64,000 nt of DNA from NCBI RefSeq assembly GCF_910592395.1, contig NC_088310.1, positions 9,121,501 to 9,185,500 on the forward strand, given 5' to 3'. This document shows positions 10,945 through 22,980 of this stretch, piece by piece. Source of the DNA: Lineus longissimus. Its lineage: Eukaryota > Nemertea > Pilidiophora > Heteronemertea > Lineidae. The notes below the pieces were generated by a model. It was not told the DNA's origin and did no database searches. It worked only from the letters and a program-made list of their open reading frames with translations. Each line of letters opens with the position of its first letter. Within the stretch, counting starts at the first letter, position 1. The position numbers and the translations under genes were made by a program.

Positions 10945-13040
10945 TTATTTCCGCGGAGAAAATACTTAATTCCGTGGAGAAAAGTATTTATTTCCGTGGA
11001 GAAAAGTATTTATTTCCGTGGAGATAAATGTTATTTCCGCGGAGAAAATACTTAATTCCGTGGAGAAAAGTATTTATTTCCGTGGAGATAAATGTTATTT
11101 CCGCGGAGAAAATACTTAATTCCGTGGAGAAAAGTATTTATTTCCGTGGAGATAAATGTTATTTCCGTGGAGATAAATGTTATTTCCGCGGAGAAAATAC
11201 TTAATTCCGTGGAGAAAAGTATTTATTTCCGTGGAGATAAATGTTATTTCCGCGGAGAAAATACTTAATTCCGTGGAGAAAAGTATTTATTTCCGTGGAG
11301 ATAAATGTTATTTCCGCGGAGAAAATACTTAATTCCGTGGAGAAAAGTATTTATTTCCGTGGAGATAAATGTTATTTCCGCGGAGAAAATACTTAATTCC
11401 GTGGAGAAAAGTATTTATTTCCGTGGAGATAAATGTTATTTCCGCGGAGAAAATACTTAATTCCGTGGAGAAAAGTATTTATTTCCGTGGAGAAAAGTAT
11501 TTATTTCCGTGGAGATAAATGTTATTTCCGTGGAGATAAATGTTATTTCCGCGGAGAAAATACTTAATTCCGTGGAGAAAAGTATTTATTTCCGTGGAGA
11601 TAAATGTTATTTCCGCGGAGAAAATACTTAATTCCGTGGAGAAAAGTATTTATTTCCGTGGAGATAAATGTTATTTCCGCGGAGAAAATACTTAATTCCG
11701 TGGAGAAAAGTATTTATTTCCGTGGAGATAAATGTTATTTCCGCGGAGAAAATACTTAATTCCGTGGAGAAAAGTATTTATTTCCGTGGAGATAAATGTT
11801 ATTTCCGCGGAGAAAATACTTAATTCCGTGGAGAAAAGTATTTATTTCCGTGGAGAAAAGTATTTATTTCCGTGGAGAAAAGTATTTATTTCCGTGGAGA
11901 TAAATGTTATTTCCGTGGAGATAAATGTTATTTCCGTGGAGATAAATGTTATTTCCGTGGAGAAAAGTATTTATTTCCGTGGAGAAAAGTATTTATTTCC
12001 GTGGAGATAAATGTTATTTCCGCGGAGAAAATACTTAATTCCGTGGAGAAAAGTATTTATTTCCGTGGAGAAAAGTATTTATTTCCGTGGAGAAAAGTAT
12101 TTATTTCCGTGGAGATAAATGTTATTTCCGTGGAGATAAATGTTATTTCCGTGGAGATAAATGTTATTTCCGTGGAGAAAAGTATTTATTTCCGTGGAGA
12201 AAAGTATTTATTTCCGTGGAGAAAAGTATTTATTTCCGTGGAGATAAATGTTATTTCCGTGGAGATAAATGTTATTTCCGTGGAGATAAATGTTATTTCC
12301 GTGGAGAAAAGTATTTATTTCCGTGGAGAAAAGTATTTATTTCCGTGGAGATAAATGTTATTTCCGCGGAGAAAATACTTAATTCCGTGGAGAAAAGTAT
12401 TTATTTCCGTGGAGAAAAGTATTTATTTCCGTGGAGAAAAGTATTTATTTCCGTGGAGATAAATGTTATTTCCGTGGAGATAAATGTTATTTCCGTGGAG
12501 ATAAATGTTATTTCCGTGGAGAAAAGTATTTATTTCCGTGGAGAAAAGTATTTATTTCCGTGGAGAAAAGTATTTATTTCCGTGGAGATAAATGTTATTT
12601 CCGTGGAGATAAATGTTATTTCCGTGGAGATAAATGTTATTTCCGTGGAGAAAAGTATTTATTTCCGTGGAGAAAAGTATTTATTTCCGTGGAGATAAAT
12701 GTTATTTCCGTGGAGATAAATGTTATTTCCGCGGAGAAAATACTTAATTCCGTGGAGAAAAGTATTTATTTCCGTGGAGATAAATGTTATTTCCGCGGAG
12801 AAAATACTTAATTCCGTGGAGAAAAGTATTTATTTCCGTGGAGATAAATGTTATTTCCGCGGAGAAAATACTTAATTCCGTGGAGAAAAGTATTTATTTC
12901 CGTGGAGATAAATGTTATTTCCGTGGAGATAAATGTTATTTCCGCGGAGAAAATACTTAATTCCGTGGAGAAAAGTATTTATTTCCGTGGAGATAAATGT
13001 TATTTCCGCGGAGAAAATACTTAATTCCGTGGAGAAAATT
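10945..13040. repeat. Right tandem array of 21-22-bp units
   Basis: About 2.1 kb, nearly twice the left array, and reverse complementary to it. From about 11840 to 12700 it shows blocks of three units of one type followed by three of another, as expected from recent unequal exchange. No coding role is inferred. Confidence 0.9.
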
Positions 13041-13102
13041 CGAGAAAAAAAAATCGTATTTGAATCTAAAAAAAAACATGATGTCCCTAATGGGCCACCG
13101 TA

Positions 13103-13108
13103 ATAAAT
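13103..13108. repeat. Target-site duplication, right (ATAAAT)
   Basis: Matches 9095-9100 and lies immediately outside the right terminus of the foldback element. Confidence 0.6.
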
Positions 13109-14148
13109 TCGTGTGATATGTGAGGTCATTCAATACTGCCTGGAATGAGCGTAAAATTATCTGGTACCTATTTCCAAGTGGCTGTGGACATACCCTGTAA
13201 CTTAGCTTTTACCTAAGGATAAAGATAAAAAAATGGTCTCTGCCATATTTCGTTTAAAGGAAACCTACACGAAACGCTTAAAAATGGGGAGTTTTGAACG
13301 CCCCAGTTAAAACCTAAGGCGAGATAAGCTTCCATTGATAAATCTTAGCAGTTTCGAGTTCCCCTCAGTTAGTTGATTATGTGAGCTGGGCATCTGGGTA
13401 ATATTGCATAACGTTGCATAACATTACTGACTCCAGTCAATGAACTGCATAAGAGTTAATAACCAATTTAGTTGTTTTTACTACGCTCAGCTAGTCTGAA
13501 TAAAGATTTTGTGCCACGACTGGATCTCTTTAATGTTTGCTTTTTTCGTAAGCACCGAACATGACTGAAACCCACATGCGAAAGCCGATGAAGCGAAAGA
13601 CCGCACTATCGCTGCTTGTAACGTTGGTTATTCTGTAAGCTCTTTATCATGAAAACGTGTACTGAATCAGGAGAAACTTGTAACGAGATGTTGTTGAAGT
13701 ATCCAATGCCCGCTTCAATTCTGATACTAGTTTCCGTGGCACTAAACCTTTTTTGAACTGGCATGCTATGCGTTTACCTAGCTATTACCTGGCGCACCAC
13801 CACGGTACGATACCGTCCCGAATTCAGTGTCACAGCATTCCTCAATTTGTGGGGATTGCTGAATGAAGTGTCCCGTACCTCCGAATTTGCGACTGCTACA
13901 GAACTGAGAGTACGATGGCCAATATCGAGCGTAGCAAAATACGACTTCGGTGAAATAATCCGTTGGAGAGAGCGTACCTTGGGGAAAGGGGTGATTATGA
14001 GGGAATGAAGGTCGTCGGTCTCTTTAGCGCCAACACTTCTCCAGAGACTGCCTCACCAATAACTGATTCCAATCAATCAATCAATCAATCATTTGGGATT
14101 TAAGGTGCCGATTCCGGTTAAAATACACTATCAGGCCGTTCAACAATA
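13109..14148. other. Intergenic; (AATC)n at about 14073-14092
   Basis: No gene recognised. A short tetranucleotide run (AATC) lies just before the 180-bp MITE. Confidence 0.5.
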
Positions 14149-14328
14149 CCGGTGTAATGTTTTTGAGTGTTTCTGTTTTTGAGTGTTTCCCCTCATTGTT
14201 TGGGAACGCTCAAAAATAGATTGACAAGTTTTTCTGTGTATCCCCCCTATTGAAAAGTCGTGGTCTCTCTAGCTGCCTATTGTTTGGAAACCTTGACACA
14301 TGGGAAACAACCACAGATGTTACACCGG
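14149..14328 (+). mobile_element. 180-bp MITE, CCGGTGTAA family, copy 1
   Basis: Begins CCGGTGTAA and ends TTACACCGG, and matches 19032-19213 in size, ends and internal words (TCATGGTCTCTCTAGCTG-like block, AACNACCACAGNTGTTACACC). Short imperfect terminal inverted repeats, no ORF: a non-autonomous DNA transposon. Confidence 0.75.
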
Positions 14329-14895
14329 ATCAGGCTTAATTTCCGAAAAATAGGCAAAATTACCACAGTATTGAATTGATTTGATTAGGACTTCATGACG
14401 TACACTTGTATTTTCTATCTTTTCCAAACCCAACCGTACATTTAATAGGCGATGTTATCTGCATCATCATATCAGTCAAACTCGGCCCATCTTAAGCTGA
14501 AGAATTCCGATCACGTGCCGTTAAAATATCTTGTTCATCATACGAAAAGTACGTCGGATTCCATTTTAGTAGTCGAAATTCTTAATCTTCACACTACACG
14601 GCTTTCTCATTTGAGAACTCAGAGCATCCGATTGGCAATGTGGGGATCGATCGTCACTATATCGCAACGTTGATAAAAGTAGGACTAATTTTCGGTAACG
14701 GAAGGTCGTAAAATCTCGCGGTTATGTATTAAGTTGTGGCTGGCCATGGCGACAAAATGTGGCCGACGTGACAAAGCAACGGCAAGTTGTCGTTTTTACC
14801 ATTCGACTACGACACGTCCTTTCCATCACTGGCGTCATAGGCGTGCGGTGTATTATAGTGCTCTGATCACAGGCGTTTGAAGGCAATTGGCCATT

Positions 14896-15090
14896 TTAGT
14901 CGCCTATACAGTTACGTGGGTGTATTTTTGCCAGGGTTTTGACTAGGCTATCCCTTTTTGCAATTCTTTGATTTTTTTGTCTTGCAAGGGGCGAGGACTG
15001 TGTGGTCAGTGACTTGGGCGTGGTGTAAGGGGTTGAGGCGATGTGCCACATGCATAATAGAACGATAACCACGTGCAAAGACAGCTCCAT
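14896..15090 (-). CDS. Possible first exon or short gene for a small secreted protein
   Basis: A 64-codon frame from an ATG in good context (AAAATGG). The product would begin with a textbook signal peptide: short polar start, a hydrophobic stretch VVIVLLCMW (residues 7-15) and small residues HIASTP at 16-21 where cleavage could occur. After it come Thr/Ser/Pro-rich sequence and a dibasic site (AKRD, near residue 48). That arrangement fits a short propeptide or the first exon of a secreted protein; a GT that could act as a 5' splice site lies in CACGTAACT near the end. No family recognised, and short signal-like ORFs occur by chance. Confidence 0.3.
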   Translation of the reverse strand: MELSLHVVIVLLCMWHIASTPYTTPKSLTTQSSPLARQKNQRIAKRDSLVKTLAKIHPRNCIGD

Positions 15091-15733
15091 TTTACTCAAT
15101 GTGTAGTTTAATGATAGACTCCGGCGATATTGTCATGTTTGAAATTTAACACTGTACTATTAAGACATTCAGACAAGGAACCTAAAGGCGGTTGACATTT
15201 CAAAATTTACAAGAACATGTAATGGATACAAGTTCAATCCTCAGGCGGTATGAGAGCATCTTCTATCAAGAATTCTAAAATACCTTGGTACCGTAAAGTC
15301 AACTTTTAAATGGAAAATGCATAAGCCTCGTTCTGAGAGTGGAGTGTTTTGGACACGCAACCAAGATGCTCTACCAAAGTTCCCTCGGGTTGCACTAAAA
15401 TGTGGAACCATGCACACAGCTCACTTCAGAAGTTTGAGGCTCTCAAAACACTGCTTCAAACACAAATCAGCCAAGGAAGCATCAACCACCCTAAGTTTTT
15501 TAATGAGCACTACACATATTTGCTGAGAAAAACGCTCCAAATAGCCCATTTGCGCGGATTTTAGCGTCACTTGAGCGAGCCGATCCGGACTTCCTATACG
15601 GGCTGCCGTAACATAATGTAAACAACGGCGCTACCGGCGCTCCGGGCAGGCGATGGATGGAATTTGCCAAATTCGCACATATTCAAGTTATTTCGTGGCC
15701 TATCTTTTTAAGTTTGAGGTATTTTAGAATAGA

Positions 15734-15899
15734 AATTGAACCCTCGGCTTCGGACCTTGGTTGAGTTACCAAGACACTCTCGGGTGGAGCTAAAATTTCG
15801 TCCAAACCCTCGCCTGTCGGCTCGGGTTTGGACTGTATTTTAGCTCCACCCTCGAGTGTCTTGGTAACTCAACCAAGGTCCTCCGCCTCGGGTTCAATT
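15734..15899. mobile_element. 166-bp palindromic MITE
   Basis: The two halves are near-perfect reverse complements, from AATTGAACCC at the left end to GGGTTCAATT at the right, with the inner pairing block TGGAGCTAAAAT / ATTTTAGCTCCA. It can fold into one long hairpin and has no ORF. Confidence 0.8.
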
Positions 15900-18235
15900 C
15901 CTTAAACATTTCGTCTTACAAAAATCGAGGCACGCACCATCAGGGCTCCTTTGTGGATATCCTCCGGATCCTTCCTCATTTAATTCGGACCGGCACAAGG
16001 ATTTAAGCTTTAAATGAAAACGGGGTTATATACATGTGGGGGCATTATGACCAAGCTGTCAGTTGCCCAGTCACCTTTTACACTACAGCAGCAATTTCAA
16101 TTTTTTTTAAAATACAAAACGAAGAAATTCTTAAAACATGAAAATTAGGCATTACAAATGTACATGTACGTACATGTACATGTAGCATCGTGTTCGATTA
16201 TTGTCGCCGCGCTTCCCCTGGCGCTGATCAAAGATTTTTGATACACGCGCAGTCGAGGCGATTTTACGCAACTAACGATATCGCGCCAGGCCCATGTCAA
16301 TTACATTCTCCGTTGCAGGTTCGAGATGATAAAGAAATCAATTAATTCCTCATCATGTAACGCACCGTACAATGCAGGAAAGATAATTTTTCTTTCCAGA
16401 CACAGTAGGCGTACTAATATGCATTTGTAGTATTTACATGTCAATCAGCAGAAAGATACTTTCCTCCGATCATTTGGACTGTTTTAGCGCAGGAATGTGC
16501 ATCAACAACCGTTATATAACCAACTGAGTACAGGCGGGGGAACTGCGCCCACTCTTGCAAAATACGTTATTGATAAGAAAGGGTTTTGTAGGTACATCGA
16601 CCATCTTGCAAACTCGGTAGTTCGGATACAATAAGGATCACCTAACTTCAAAATGCCGTTTCACAATCAGTTTTACCTTAGCGCTTTTTTCCAATAAATT
16701 ACAGTTCAATTTATATTGTTACCCGCGCAAAAATATTATATCATGGACCGACCTTTTCAACTATAATGTGAACCACACTTTGAGTTAAGACCTGATGAGC
16801 TGATGACAGGAATTGTTGCTCTTGGATTAGTTCTGGCGGAAAGGTATGTAAAACTCAATCCAAGCATGCTGTATGTTACAGCGAATAGTTCAATTCAGGT
16901 TCGGTTTAAGTTCAACCCGTTCGAGGCATCTCGCAACCTTCAACGTTACGTTATTAAAATAACGAAAATTGTATCACATCATTTAATCACCATCTGACAA
17001 AAAGAAGGAATCCTTGTCTTTTTCTTGCTAGACGGTTAGTTGGTGCCGATCGCTGGCGCCCCTCACGTTAGCTCTCAATGATACTGTCTCCAGTGATTCT
17101 CCGCTGGAGCTGATGGTTAACCGGCCTTTTGAGTGTTGGTTATTCAGGACATGTCAGTGCAGCAACAGCGCAAACACATCACGGATTTCCTTTCGTACTT
17201 TCTCTACGGAGTATACTCTCACAAAAGAACATTTCATGGTTTAGTGTTCGAAATTTGAAATCTTTGTATTGGGCGAATAAGTTGTTCTTGAGCGTAAACA
17301 CTCGAAAATGTCAATGTGTCGGTGTCGGGAGTGGTGACCAGGCGACGGGTATACTTTGTCTAGCTGAAATTAATGTCGGGAACAGTTGCGGAAGGACGTA
17401 AGCTGATTTTATTGTTCTGTTTTTTCATTTGAATCAAAAGGTCACGGATAGGAATAAACAGATTGTTACTTTGATGCCGTTTTGATCAAATGTTGTTGAA
17501 AACTTGTCATGGCTGCCGTATGCTTAGATATTCTTGGTGAGAATTGGATCTGTTTAACGGACAGCACTTTAAAACTAAGGAATTTTTTGGTTTAATTTGT
17601 TCATGATGGAATAGATTCATAGTGTCATGGTGTCTTATTGTCGATTTCCATTCAACAATACTATTCTCTGATGGATTCTGGTCCCATGTTGTTAACAATA
17701 CCGGAAATATAATTATATTGTACTTGGTCACTGAAGAGAGTGGGACAACGAGAGTACAATTATAATACAGTGTCGAAATCGACTAGTAATCTAGACGAAT
17801 CTAGACGACTAACTATAATCTAGCTGATATTCGCCTTTTCTGGATTATAGTACAAGGGGAAATTCCGTTGTTTTCCTCTGATTACTCTGATTATCCTGTC
17901 CTCCGCGTAAACGAATTTCTTCGAGTCCTGGATTAACCTATCATAAAAAATGTATAATGCAGTCGGTGTCATGGATTTACTAAAGAAAGGTAAGGTATTA
18001 GCGGAAATGCTTTCTAACTCGTTCTTCGTGATATCTAAGTCCGTGCGAAATTTACACCTCTGCATGTACACAAATAGCGACAATTTTTTTCTTCCTGTTT
18101 TGACTTAGCTCTTTGTTACAGTACATTATTCTAATTGTACTATAATAAACATATTTTGATATGTCGAACCATGTTTAGACGTGTCACAATCTAAATATTT
18201 CGCAACATGATCATATTAGGGGTACGCCGATCGTA
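15900..18235. other. Intergenic; TACATG-rich run at about 16157-16186
   Basis: No convincing gene. A degenerate ACATGT/TACATG run occurs at 16157-16186; the ORF at 17129-17401 has no recognisable domain. Confidence 0.5.
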
Positions 18236-18453
18236 ATTTATGGTGGTCCAGGAAAATGGAAATGCAGTTTTACACAATGCCATAGCGCAGTTATTATGCA
18301 TACGAATTTGATCAAGTTGTTTTTAAAGTATTTGTAAATAACATGTCTGCAGAACGGCATTGTCGATCATATTCACGTAAGTATATAGACAATTTGTAAT
18401 GTTCAAATTCAATTACAAATTTCAAATTTCAAACAAACGGTGTAGGCCTTTAA
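18236..18453 (+). repeat. Dispersed repeat, copy 1 (also 31651-31866 and 37861-37905)
   Basis: Shares GGTCCAGGAAAAT at its left, CAATTACAAATTTC near its right and the ending GG-T/C-GTAGGCCTTTAA with 31651-31866. Diverged, AT-rich, no ORF. Nature unknown; probably an old non-autonomous element. Confidence 0.6.
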
Positions 18454-19031
18454 CGGCCATTGCCGCTTGTAGAACTGTCAAAGTGTGGGCCACATAAAAT
18501 TAGAAATACGCAGTATATTATCCACTGGAGGAGAATTGATATATTTAGAGTCTTCATCAGTGAACACAATAGCTTTGTCGAGACTTATATATAGTGTACG
18601 TATTTATATAACTGAAAAACACATGTATCAAATTCAATTTCAAATGTCAAATTTTTATTTAATGGTCTACCGGAAGGCCTTTTAATTACAGCTATGTGAA
18701 CTAAACGGAAATGTCGCGATAATTTACCCTGCAAATGGATACCTTTTATAATCATCCTGACTTAACCAGTGGTTTTAAAATATACTCTGCATGTCGATAT
18801 TATGTATACGAGGTAGGAGTATCAGAAACCTGAGCTCAGGATGATGCATAATCGGTAACATAATCAAATAACTTAAAACTATGACTAATTCCATTAGCCA
18901 GCAAGTTACATTATAAGGAACCACAGCACTTCATTCAGAGGTTTGGAACCCCAAACTATTACTCAATACGTCAGCTTGCATGAAGAACTCCCGAATATCT
19001 ATTTATGGATATTTACTTTCACGGCAGCTAA

Positions 19032-19213
19032 CCGGTGTAACGTCTTTAAGTGTCTTTGTTTCTGGGCTCCCCTCGTTGTTTTGAAAAAGCTGAAAGATCG
19101 ATTTGCACGTTTTTCAGTGTTTTCCCCTGAAGAAATGTCATGGTCTCTCTAGCTGGCTTTCGTATCAAAAGAATGAAACATGATATGGGGAACGACCACA
19201 GCTGTTACACCGG
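19032..19213 (+). mobile_element. 182-bp MITE, CCGGTGTAA family, copy 2
   Basis: Same ends and internal blocks as 14149-14328 and the same orientation; diverged by substitutions and small indels. Confidence 0.75.
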
Positions 19214-19242
19214 TACGCCATTTTTTTCGTTTGTCAGACATT

Positions 19243-19360
19243 GGGTGATATGAATAAAGAGTAGTAAATGCTTTTATCTAAAACTCCATGTACATTTACA
19301 CTTGGCCTTTCTGTACAAAATTGAAGTAAAAGCATTTGCTAGCCTTTATTCATATCACCC
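19243..19360. mobile_element. 118-bp palindromic MITE
   Basis: GGGTGATATGAATAAAG at the left pairs with CTTTATTCATATCACCC at the right, and inner AAATGCTTTTA pairs with TAAAAGCATTT. It lies 29 bp after the previous MITE. Confidence 0.8.
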
Positions 19361-21475
19361 CATGGACTGAATAGGTTCTTGATGGTTCATTGTTTGCATA
19401 TTGTGGAAACTGAGTATGCGTGACCTTTTATTTCATTTGGACACACCAGAGACCATTGTCACGAAACCATATTGGTTGTCTGTGGTGAAGATACATGTAT
19501 TTGTATCTTGTTTTCTATATAATAAGATGATCAAAGTGAACTCATGTCTTTAGCAGCTAGCCAATGACCAACTATTTAATCTTAATACTCCACTGAGACG
19601 CTGAATTCACCATGGTCGGAAGAAGTCGGAACAAGAATTCCAGATTATGTATCCGGTTACGCATGCGCATTGCTAAGTATCCAAGGCAACTACGCCGTAA
19701 CCCGTGCACAATATACAAAATCTGAACATTTTGTTCGGATTTCTGCCGACCCAGGCGTTGATTCAAAGCCCGCTCGCGGCCTGGCCTGGGTGGTTTAGAG
19801 AGCATGCAGGCGTATTGGTCTGAGCCATTGTTTTATTTCTTTGCTTAGGCTAGAGTGAAGCCTGATTTGTCACAAGTAGTAATTCTGTCTAAGTCTTCAT
19901 ACCAGATAAAGAAAACTACAGCTCAGACCGAATAAACCTTTTCACCCTTTGTTTCATAGAATATCGATAGAGATGTAACAATAACGGACACGTTCTTTGC
20001 GAGCGAACTTGTTGCTATTCGAGGGATTTTTGTCATAGTTTGTGTTGAGCGTGGTTGTATTTGTTTTTTCATGTTGCTAAATGTCACATGCCTGAAATAA
20101 ATCTTCATGTAGTTTTCCAGTTTGCATTGGCACTATCTGCGCGGGCCACCGTACCTGATTACAGATAGTAAAAAAAATCGCGAAGTGATAGCATTAGCAT
20201 TGAAGGACGCCATGCTGTTTTTGATCGGTCAATACCTGTCACCCGACCGGAAGCCCCGCATTATTTCTGCTTGAGAAAAGTGGCGACAGGCCTGATTGAT
20301 TGCTGAAAAATTAAAATTCGGGTTTATAGTCTGATGACAACTGCTATCAGGTTTATTATCCGACTTTACCTGTTAACAATGGTCTGTCTTGAAACCTTTC
20401 AGTAAGGACGTCAGATGAGCAGCTCAACCAGCGCTACAAGCTGAGCATTTCTGACCGGTACCCATTTACACACCTAGTGCATGGAGAGAGATGATTTAGA
20501 CAAACAGACCTGCCTACAGTCTCACGCCAACAGTGTTATCGGACCAGGGATCTTTTGACCCACCTCGAGAGTCCGAGTCACCATACCACAGCAGCTTACT
20601 TGATTCAGCGGGGGCCCCGAACCAATAGTGATTGCAAGTGATCAGCAGATGTAATAGCTAAAGGTTGAAAACATTTGTCATGTGCGAATCATCATGATTA
20701 ATTATCTTGTTGTCAGTCCACAGAGATGTAGCCTCAAACCAATATTTCCATTTCCATGATCAAACTTGCCAGCGTTAGGCACCACTCTAATCAGCAAGTT
20801 TATTCAATTATCGAGAGCGGCGATTCAGTAATGATCTTTGGTTAAAGTGAATGGTCTGGGTAAATAGTCGAAGCGACGGGAAACATTGGCCATTCTCTTC
20901 TCGAACTGTTGAGATATTCCTGCAGGCATCCGAGAGGCATTAGGAATTTCCGGGAGGACGTTCGTTCACGGATCAATTTGGATAGTTTCTAATGGTGTCT
21001 GCCGTAAGTGCCATTGTCTTTCTTCATGTTCTGAGAATGTCCGGAATCTTCGTGAGCAGAATTTCAATTAGTCACGAGTTAGGATTAGGACGAGATTTGT
21101 TTTGGTGAAATTCTCTCTATTGTTTATGGTACTTTTGATGAAATAGCCCGGCATCAGTTCTGCAGCTCTCACCAGTCAGGCAAGGAATGTCGATCTATTT
21201 TTGCGCTATGCGAGAGGTACAGGGTTTACATTGCATTAGTTTCAACGCATTCTCAACATACTTGCCTCCTCCACAAACATCAACATCTGATTTAGTTTGA
21301 CGAGAAATCCTCAATTTATACACTCTTGAAATCTATTACATTTAGTAAAACAACTAATTTGGTAGTTCCCGTTGTACCAATTGTGAAATTAGTAAAGAAT
21401 GGTATTTAAAACTAACCATTAATTAGTTGTTCTGGCTAAAGAAGTTGTAAAAAATAACAATAACTTTTGATAAAT
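19361..21475. other. Intergenic, no gene recognised
   Basis: Only short ORFs without motifs; no repeats that I could pair within the window. Confidence 0.5.
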
Positions 21476-21710
21476 CGTTAGCCTCATAGCATAATTGCCT
21501 AACTCATATTAATTTTGAAGGTTTTGAGAAAAATTAAAGAACCATTTCTTCAGACAACGCTTTAACAAAAACTTATAACAGATGTCTCAACATTTTTAAA
21601 ACCATTAAATAAGTAAACAATGCTTGAATAACACAGAAAAGTGACATAGACATAAAATTTTCACATTTTGGCCAAAATATGACTTAGGAAATTATGCTAT
21701 GAGGCTAACG
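21476..21710. mobile_element. 235-bp MITE with 27-bp terminal inverted repeats
   Basis: Starts CGTTAGCCTCATAGCATAAT (21476-21502) and ends with the reverse complement (21684-21710), one mismatch in 27. AAAT is present directly outside both ends, a possible 4-bp target duplication. No ORF. Confidence 0.8.
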
Positions 21711-22844
21711 AAATTGTAGTTTAAAAAACTGATTTCACACTCGGTGCAATACAGAAACTACCACGGGCAGAGAGAAGAAAAACAATACTATCAAATAGTC
21801 ATTTTTACAAGTCAATTCTGAGAGTGGTATAAACAGTCCTTTTAATAGACCTTTCTATAGTCTTTTCTTCCAAATGTATAATCACTTGTCTGCTTCAGGA
21901 GGTTCATTGTTGTGAATGATTGATTTCACTTCGTTTTTAATCCATTCTAATCGGCCATAAATTTAACGACTACGTCATTTTACCAATCACTTTCATTACC
22001 GCTCCTTCAGGTTTTAATACGAGAAAATTCTGAAGGGCTTGTCACTCTTAATTCGATGAAATAAAAAGAGTTCACCCACATCCGGAGTATGTCAGTGAGA
22101 AGCAACTATTTCATGGGGTTTTCCCACAAAATTATGATCGATTAAACGACGTCTCTGTTTCCTGGCTACTCAAAGTAAGATTCACATATTTGCGATAAAT
22201 CGCGGATGCCGCGTCGATCGGAGAAACTCTGGAGGTCTTCAGTTGGTTTACTGTAAAGATGTTTATTGAAGCCAGACAATTTTTCCAGTTGCAGCTGACC
22301 AAGTGTTTTTTTCTAACCTGAGGAAACCTTTTGTTACTCTCTTCCGACTGGTAGATTTGTCAAATTATTCTAGGTTAGTCGCTCTGTGAAGCTGACAGGC
22401 GGATTGGGCCATGCTTATTCCATGATCATGACCTATATAGAGTTAAACACATATAGGTCAAATATTTTTTCCGAAAAAGGGGTTCATCTGCACCCAATCC
22501 CCTTGCCTGCACCTGTACGATGTAGCATCCTATTCGCTTCTCTGGTCCTTCAAGGGAGCATTAACGCCTGAGGAAATCAGGTTACTGTGGTAGCGGCTTA
22601 GCGAAATAACCCCTGTAAGTGCATGTGGTAGTTGAGATGATGACAAATGATTGTGCGGAGGTGAAGTATGGTGCCTTTATTACCGAGAACAAGGCAACCA
22701 GTGATACCGCAGGCGACACAGCCACAAAGTAACCGAAGTAATACGTTCTAAGGGATACCAGTTACCACTAATGGCATTGTTTACAAGGAGTTCATATAAA
22801 ATTATTTACAATAACAGAGAAGCCCTGTGGGGTAGTATCAAATA
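21711..22844. other. Intergenic, no gene recognised
   Basis: Nothing supported beyond short unremarkable ORFs. Confidence 0.5.
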
Positions 22845-22980
22845 ATAGGGAGTTCTCGCAAATCTCCCGAAACCCCTACGTGAACTCCTATCTAGTTGTT
22901 CGACCTCCTGATAATGAAGTCGAAAAATGGGATAGCCATTTGGCGTGGACGTTTCGAGAGATTTGCAAAAATTTCCTATG
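22845..22980. mobile_element. Palindromic MITE, TAGGGAGTT family, copy 1
   Basis: Begins TAGGGAGTTCTCGCAAATCT and ends in its approximate reverse complement (AGATTTGCAAAAATTTCCTA). Related to the pair at 41013-41236 through the termini and the TCGACNNNNTGATNNNNAAGTCGA-type centre. Confidence 0.65.

Larger units (their letters stand above)
9101..13102. mobile_element. 4.0-kb foldback-type element with tandem-repeat arms
   Basis: The whole segment is one giant inverted repeat. Both ends carry the same about 65-bp unique terminus starting TACGGTGGCCCATTAGGGAC, in opposite orientations. Inside come arms of 21-22-bp tandem units (about 9165-10235 left, 10945-13040 right), then about 348 bp of unique sequence on each side (10236-10583 and 10594-10941) that are near-perfect reverse complements around a 10-bp centre (10584-10593). 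Units share a T/ATCTCC-A/G-CGGAA core with three alternating tails. There is no transposase, so it is non-autonomous. Long open frames inside are a by-product of the tandem units. The layout is that of foldback elements (FB in Drosophila, TU in sea urchin); assignment to a superfamily is not possible here. Confidence 0.88.

Noticed and set aside
9437-12811. Long ORFs (up to 203 codons) of repeating KYLFPWRKVFISVE-type text
   Set aside because: They arise from 21-22-bp tandem units of a foldback element, occur on both strands and have no conserved start or domain; not proteins.
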